Part shown: positions 7,848 through 10,452 of the stretch, in pieces | Position numbering within the stretch: position 1 is the first letter of the stretch | Layout: every line of letters begins with the position of its first letter | Origin: Alistipes sp. | GTDB lineage: Bacteria; Bacteroidota; Bacteroidia; Bacteroidales; Rikenellaceae | DNA: 10,452 nucleotides | Direction of reading: 5' to 3' | Assembly (NCBI GenBank): GCA_017559615.1 | Contig: JAFYRB010000094.1 | Location: 1 to 10,452 of the forward strand | Notes under the pieces: generated by a model | Told to the model about the DNA's origin: nothing | What the model saw: the letters and a program-made list of their open reading frames with translations, nothing else | Databases searched by the model: none | Made by a program: the position numbers and the translations under genes

Positions 7848-7933
7848 TCGAGTGCGGATGTTGTGGCTCTCTATCATAGGTGGGATGTACAACGATTGCA
7901 AAGAGAAAAATTAACTAAACATTTTTTAAGATA

Positions 7934-9202
7934 ATGGTAGATATTTTTGATCGCTTATCAAACAATGCTGGTGGCCCTATTGGACAGTATATGTCGGCCG
8001 TACACGGCTATTTCGCATTTCCAAAGTTGGAGGGTGAGCTTGGTCCACATATGATGTTCCGTGGCAAGCCTGTTCTGAATTGGAGTCTTAACAACTATCT
8101 CGGCTTGGCAAACCACCCTGAGGTGCGTGAGGCGGATGCCGAGGGTGCAAAGGAGTATGGTATGGCATACCCTATGGGTGCGCGTATGATGTCAGGACAG
8201 ACAAAGTATCACGAGCAGTTGGAGCGCGAGTTGGCGGAGTTCGTAGGTAAGGAGGATGCCTTCCTTCTAAACTATGGCTATCAGGGTATGATTTCGATTA
8301 TTGACTGCTTGCTCACGCCACGCGACGTTGTGGTCTACGATAAAGAGTGTCACGCCTGCATCATTGATGGTTTGCGTATGCACCCTGGTAAGCGTTTTGT
8401 ATATGGCCATAACGACGAGGAGTCGTTGCGCCGTCAGCTTAAGCACGCTACGGAACTCGCAGAGGAGCAGCGTGGTGGCGTACTTGTAATCACCGAGGGT
8501 GTATTCGGTATGAAGGGCGACCTCGGCTTTTTGGACGTAATCGTGAAGCTGAAGAAGGAGTTTAGTTTCCGCCTTCTTGTTGACGATGCTCACGGGTTCG
8601 GCACTATGGGTAATAACGGTCGCGGTACGGGTGACCACTTCGGCGTTCAGGATGAGATTGACGTTCTGTTCAACACCTTTGCAAAGTCTATGGCGGGTAT
8701 TGGTGCCTTCGTATGTGGCCCTCGCTGGTTGATTAACCTCTTCCGCTATAATATGCGTTCGCAGCTCTATGCCAAGTCGTTGCCTATGCCTATGGTTATT
8801 GGTGCGTTGAAGCGTCTTGACCTTATCCGTAAGCACCCAGAGTATCAGCAGAAGTTGTGGGAGATTACCCGCGCATTGCAGAAAGGCCTTACCGAGAATG
8901 GCTTTGATATCGGTGTTACGCAGTCGCCTGTTACACCTATCTATATGAAGGGTGGTAACGAGGAGGGTACTAACCTTATCGTGGACCTCCGCGAGAACTA
9001 TGGTCTTTTCTGCTCTATTGTTATCTATCCGGTGATTCCAAAGGGCGAGATTATCCTTCGTGTTATCCCTACTGCGGCACACACGATGGAGGATGTGGAG
9101 TACACCATCAATACCTTCAAGGCTGTACGCGCGAAGTTCGAGGCTGGCGAGTACATTAAGCCTATCCCACAGATGGCCGACCCTGATTTCAAGGTGCGAT
9201 AG
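7934..9202 (+). CDS. PLP-dependent alpha-oxoamine synthase; candidate serine palmitoyltransferase or cysteate fatty-acyltransferase
   Basis: Alpha-oxoamine synthases condense an amino acid with an acyl thioester, releasing CO2. The 422-residue protein has the complete fold-type I PLP active site: His140 (ring stacking, in the segment ending HACIIDG), Asp217 and His220 in VDDAHGFG, the Schiff-base Lys251 in TFAKSMAGIGAF, and Arg376 in ILRVIPTAAHT, expected to bind the substrate carboxylate. No signal peptide is present, so it is cytosolic. The N-terminal segment GYFAFPKLEGELGP and the C-terminal extension recall a Bacteroidota-specific group in which, from memory, capnine/sulfonolipid synthases such as Alistipes SulA and the Flavobacterium cysteate fatty-acyltransferase occur; Bacteroides serine palmitoyltransferase is a related family. 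No bio or threonine-dehydrogenase genes are nearby, which weakens 8-amino-7-oxononanoate synthase or 2-amino-3-ketobutyrate CoA ligase as alternatives. The family is certain; the amino acid and acyl substrates are not. It is probably transcribed alone. Confidence 0.9.
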   Translation: MVDIFDRLSNNAGGPIGQYMSAVHGYFAFPKLEGELGPHMMFRGKPVLNWSLNNYLGLANHPEVREADAEGAKEYGMAYPMGARMMSGQTKYHEQLERELAEFVGKEDAFLLNYGYQGMISIIDCLLTPRDVVVYDKECHACIIDGLRMHPGKRFVYGHNDEESLRRQLKHATELAEEQRGGVLVITEGVFGMKGDLGFLDVIVKLKKEFSFRLLVDDAHGFGTMGNNGRGTGDHFGVQDEIDVLFNTFAKSMAGIGAFVCGPRWLINLFRYNMRSQLYAKSLPMPMVIGALKRLDLIRKHPEYQQKLWEITRALQKGLTENGFDIGVTQSPVTPIYMKGGNEEGTNLIVDLRENYGLFCSIVIYPVIPKGEIILRVIPTAAHTMEDVEYTINTFKAVRAKFEAGEYIKPIPQMADPDFKVR

Positions 9203-9227
9203 GGGATACGGAGGTGTTTCATAATAG

Positions 9228-9276
9228 GAGCGAACGGGAGGATATGAGGAGTATCTCTCGCTCGCTCTTTTGTTTT
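9228..9276 (+). terminator. Probable rho-independent terminator after the oxoamine synthase gene
   Basis: GAGCGA (9228-9233) pairs with TCGCTC (9262-9267). After one A-C mismatch, bases 9235-9241 pair with 9254-9260, including two G-T wobbles, around a 12-base loop. A T-rich tract (TTTTGTTTT, 9268-9276) follows. It is less regular than the other two terminators in the window, so some read-through into the OmpA-like gene is possible. Confidence 0.6.
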
Positions 9277-9373
9277 GCCGTGGCCGAGGGGGATGCTCTG
9301 TATGGTGCTGGCGCGGTATTTGTTTGTAAGCCAATGACGAAAATTTAGAGTAAAGCAATTAATGTTTTGGCTT

Positions 9374-10452
9374 ATGAAAAAGTTTTTACTATCTCTATTA
9401 ATGGTCGCCGCAACGACGGTGGCTATAGCACAGGAGTATGACACCTCGATGCGCTGGCAGGGGTTCTACACCAACCGCTTTTGGAATAATTGGGAGGTCT
9501 CGGTAGGTGGTGGTACCTCCTTCCTGCAACTCTCGCAGAAGTGGGGCGAGGATCCTGGAAAGTTCTTTGAGCGTCAGGGTTGGAATGCGAATGTGGGGTT
9601 CACGAAGTGGGTGGCTCCGATAATCGGTATGCGCCTTCAACTCGATGCTGGTGAGTTTCGTAACTACGCCTACGACCAGCAGCGTTATGGCAATGGGGTG
9701 TTCAAAACACCATATATGTTTGTCCACGGCGACATCCTTGTGAATATGTCGAATTGGATAGGTGGCTATCGTTCGGACCGTGTTTATAGCGCTATCTCGT
9801 ACGTGGGCTTTGGCTATACGGCGATGTCGTGGACGAAGAACTCTGCGGGAAGTTACAATGGCGAGTTCGCCTTCTCATCGGGACTCCTCAATAAGTTCCG
9901 CATAAGCCCGCAGTGGGATATAGAGCTTGACCTTCGTTCGTGGCTCTTTGCCGAGCGCTCTCTGCCACAGGAGATACGAAGTGGTGGTCGTTATGCCTTT
10001 GCGGTGTCAGCCTCGTTGGGTATTGCCTATCGTTTCAATCAGCGAGATTGGTCGCCTGCCTACTCACAGCTCGAGGTTGATGGATATCTCGCGGCTATCT
10101 TTGACCTCGAGGAGCGTCTTGCGGTGCGTGATGTGGAGTTGGTTGAGGTTGTGAAGGAGCTTGATGATGCCGAGAGTAGGAATAAGGAGCTTGAGGCGGA
10201 GCTTGCTAAGAGTAGTGCCGTTGCAATGACGTCACATCCATCGAAACCATCTCATCCTATGATGGCGTGTGTGGCTCCCGAGTGCGTGGCATTCTTCACT
10301 ATCGGTGAGGCGCAGATTTCAGATTATGCACGTGCTACGCTTGAAACCTACGTCGAGCAGATTCGAGATTTGTCGATGCCTATAACCGTTACGGGATATG
10401 CAGATAAGGAGACAGGAAGCCAGCAGCGTAACGAGCAACTATCGCAGCAGCG
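9374..10452 (+). CDS. OmpA-family outer-membrane protein, 3' end cut by the window
   Basis: The frame is open from the ATG at 9374 to the window edge (359 codons) with no stop. The first 19 residues form a Sec signal peptide ending AIA, cleaved before QEYD. Residues about 25-225 alternate aromatic and polar residues in short strands, as in an OmpA-like beta-barrel. Residues about 240-278 are a Glu/Leu-rich coiled coil, followed by a His/Pro-containing linker (about 286-297). An OmpA C-terminal peptidoglycan-binding domain begins around 303 (VAFFTIGEAQIS) and has VTGYADKETGS (338-348) and the NEQLSQQ segment that normally leads to the R-A motif; the rest is outside the window. The likely role is to anchor the outer membrane to peptidoglycan, possibly as a porin-like barrel. 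No exact TAnnTTTG box lies in 9203-9373, so it has a weak promoter or relies on read-through. Its exact orthologue is unknown. Confidence 0.9.
   Translation, partial: MKKFLLSLLMVAATTVAIAQEYDTSMRWQGFYTNRFWNNWEVSVGGGTSFLQLSQKWGEDPGKFFERQGWNANVGFTKWVAPIIGMRLQLDAGEFRNYAYDQQRYGNGVFKTPYMFVHGDILVNMSNWIGGYRSDRVYSAISYVGFGYTAMSWTKNSAGSYNGEFAFSSGLLNKFRISPQWDIELDLRSWLFAERSLPQEIRSGGRYAFAVSASLGIAYRFNQRDWSPAYSQLEVDGYLAAIFDLEERLAVRDVELVEVVKELDDAESRNKELEAELAKSSAVAMTSHPSKPSHPMMACVAPECVAFFTIGEAQISDYARATLETYVEQIRDLSMPITVTGYADKETGSQQRNEQLSQQ

Noticed and set aside
7675..7914. Small plus-strand open frame of 79 codons in the divergent promoter region
   Set aside because: It begins inside the hexosaminidase start region, runs across both promoter boxes, and has no plausible start context or conserved-looking features.
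7934..9202. Firm assignment as bioF or kbl
   Set aside because: These are the common automatic names for this fold, but no biotin or threonine genes adjoin it and the N-terminal and C-terminal segments fit a Bacteroidota lipid-base synthase group better. The substrate is left open.
8267..9358. A 363-codon open frame on the minus strand, antisense to the oxoamine synthase gene
   Set aside because: The sense strand has a complete enzyme with all catalytic motifs. The antisense product has no recognisable motif, signal or membrane pattern, and long antisense frames arise easily from this codon bias.

Overview
The window looks like a chromosomal segment from the phylum Bacteroidota, most likely order Bacteroidales and possibly an Alistipes-like gut genus. 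The reasons are four matches to the Bacteroidota -7 promoter box TAnnTTTG upstream of four of the five genes, A/T-rich leaders instead of Shine-Dalgarno sites, large modular lipoproteins, a secreted GH20 hexosaminidase, and an OmpA protein with the GYADKxTG signature common in this phylum. The genus is an inference. I see no rRNA, tRNA, CRISPR array, insertion sequence, integrase or phage gene.

Layout from left to right. (1) 102-3689 (+) encodes a 1195-residue modular lipoprotein with an N-terminal coiled coil and many beta-rich modules, and it has the codon bias of a strongly expressed gene. A strong 12-bp hairpin terminator follows. (2) 3847-5541 (+) encodes a 564-residue lipoprotein with a Pro/Glu spacer and four tandem Fn3-like modules, under its own promoter. 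(3) A 15-bp hairpin at 5560-5592, flanked by A and T tracts, serves both this gene and the convergent (4) 5611-7683 (-), a secreted GH20 beta-N-acetylhexosaminidase with a C-terminal discoidin-like domain. (5) A 250-base divergent promoter region contains a -7 box for each direction and an inverted repeat just upstream of the rightward box. (6) 7934-9202 (+) encodes a PLP-dependent alpha-oxoamine synthase. Its best-fitting role is the first step of sphingoid or sulfonolipid base synthesis (serine palmitoyltransferase or cysteate fatty-acyltransferase), not biotin synthesis. (7) An imperfect terminator hairpin is followed by (8) 9374 to beyond the window edge (+), an OmpA-type outer-membrane beta-barrel with a coiled coil and a truncated peptidoglycan-binding domain.

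The common theme is the cell envelope: two probably outer-membrane lipoproteins, an exported glycosidase, a likely membrane-lipid enzyme and an outer-membrane/peptidoglycan tether. Terminators and separate promoters suggest mostly monocistronic units rather than one operon. Nothing proves a new system. The most interesting items are the probably abundant, uncharacterised modular lipoprotein, its neighbour with similar modules, and the lipid-base synthase with a candidate operator.
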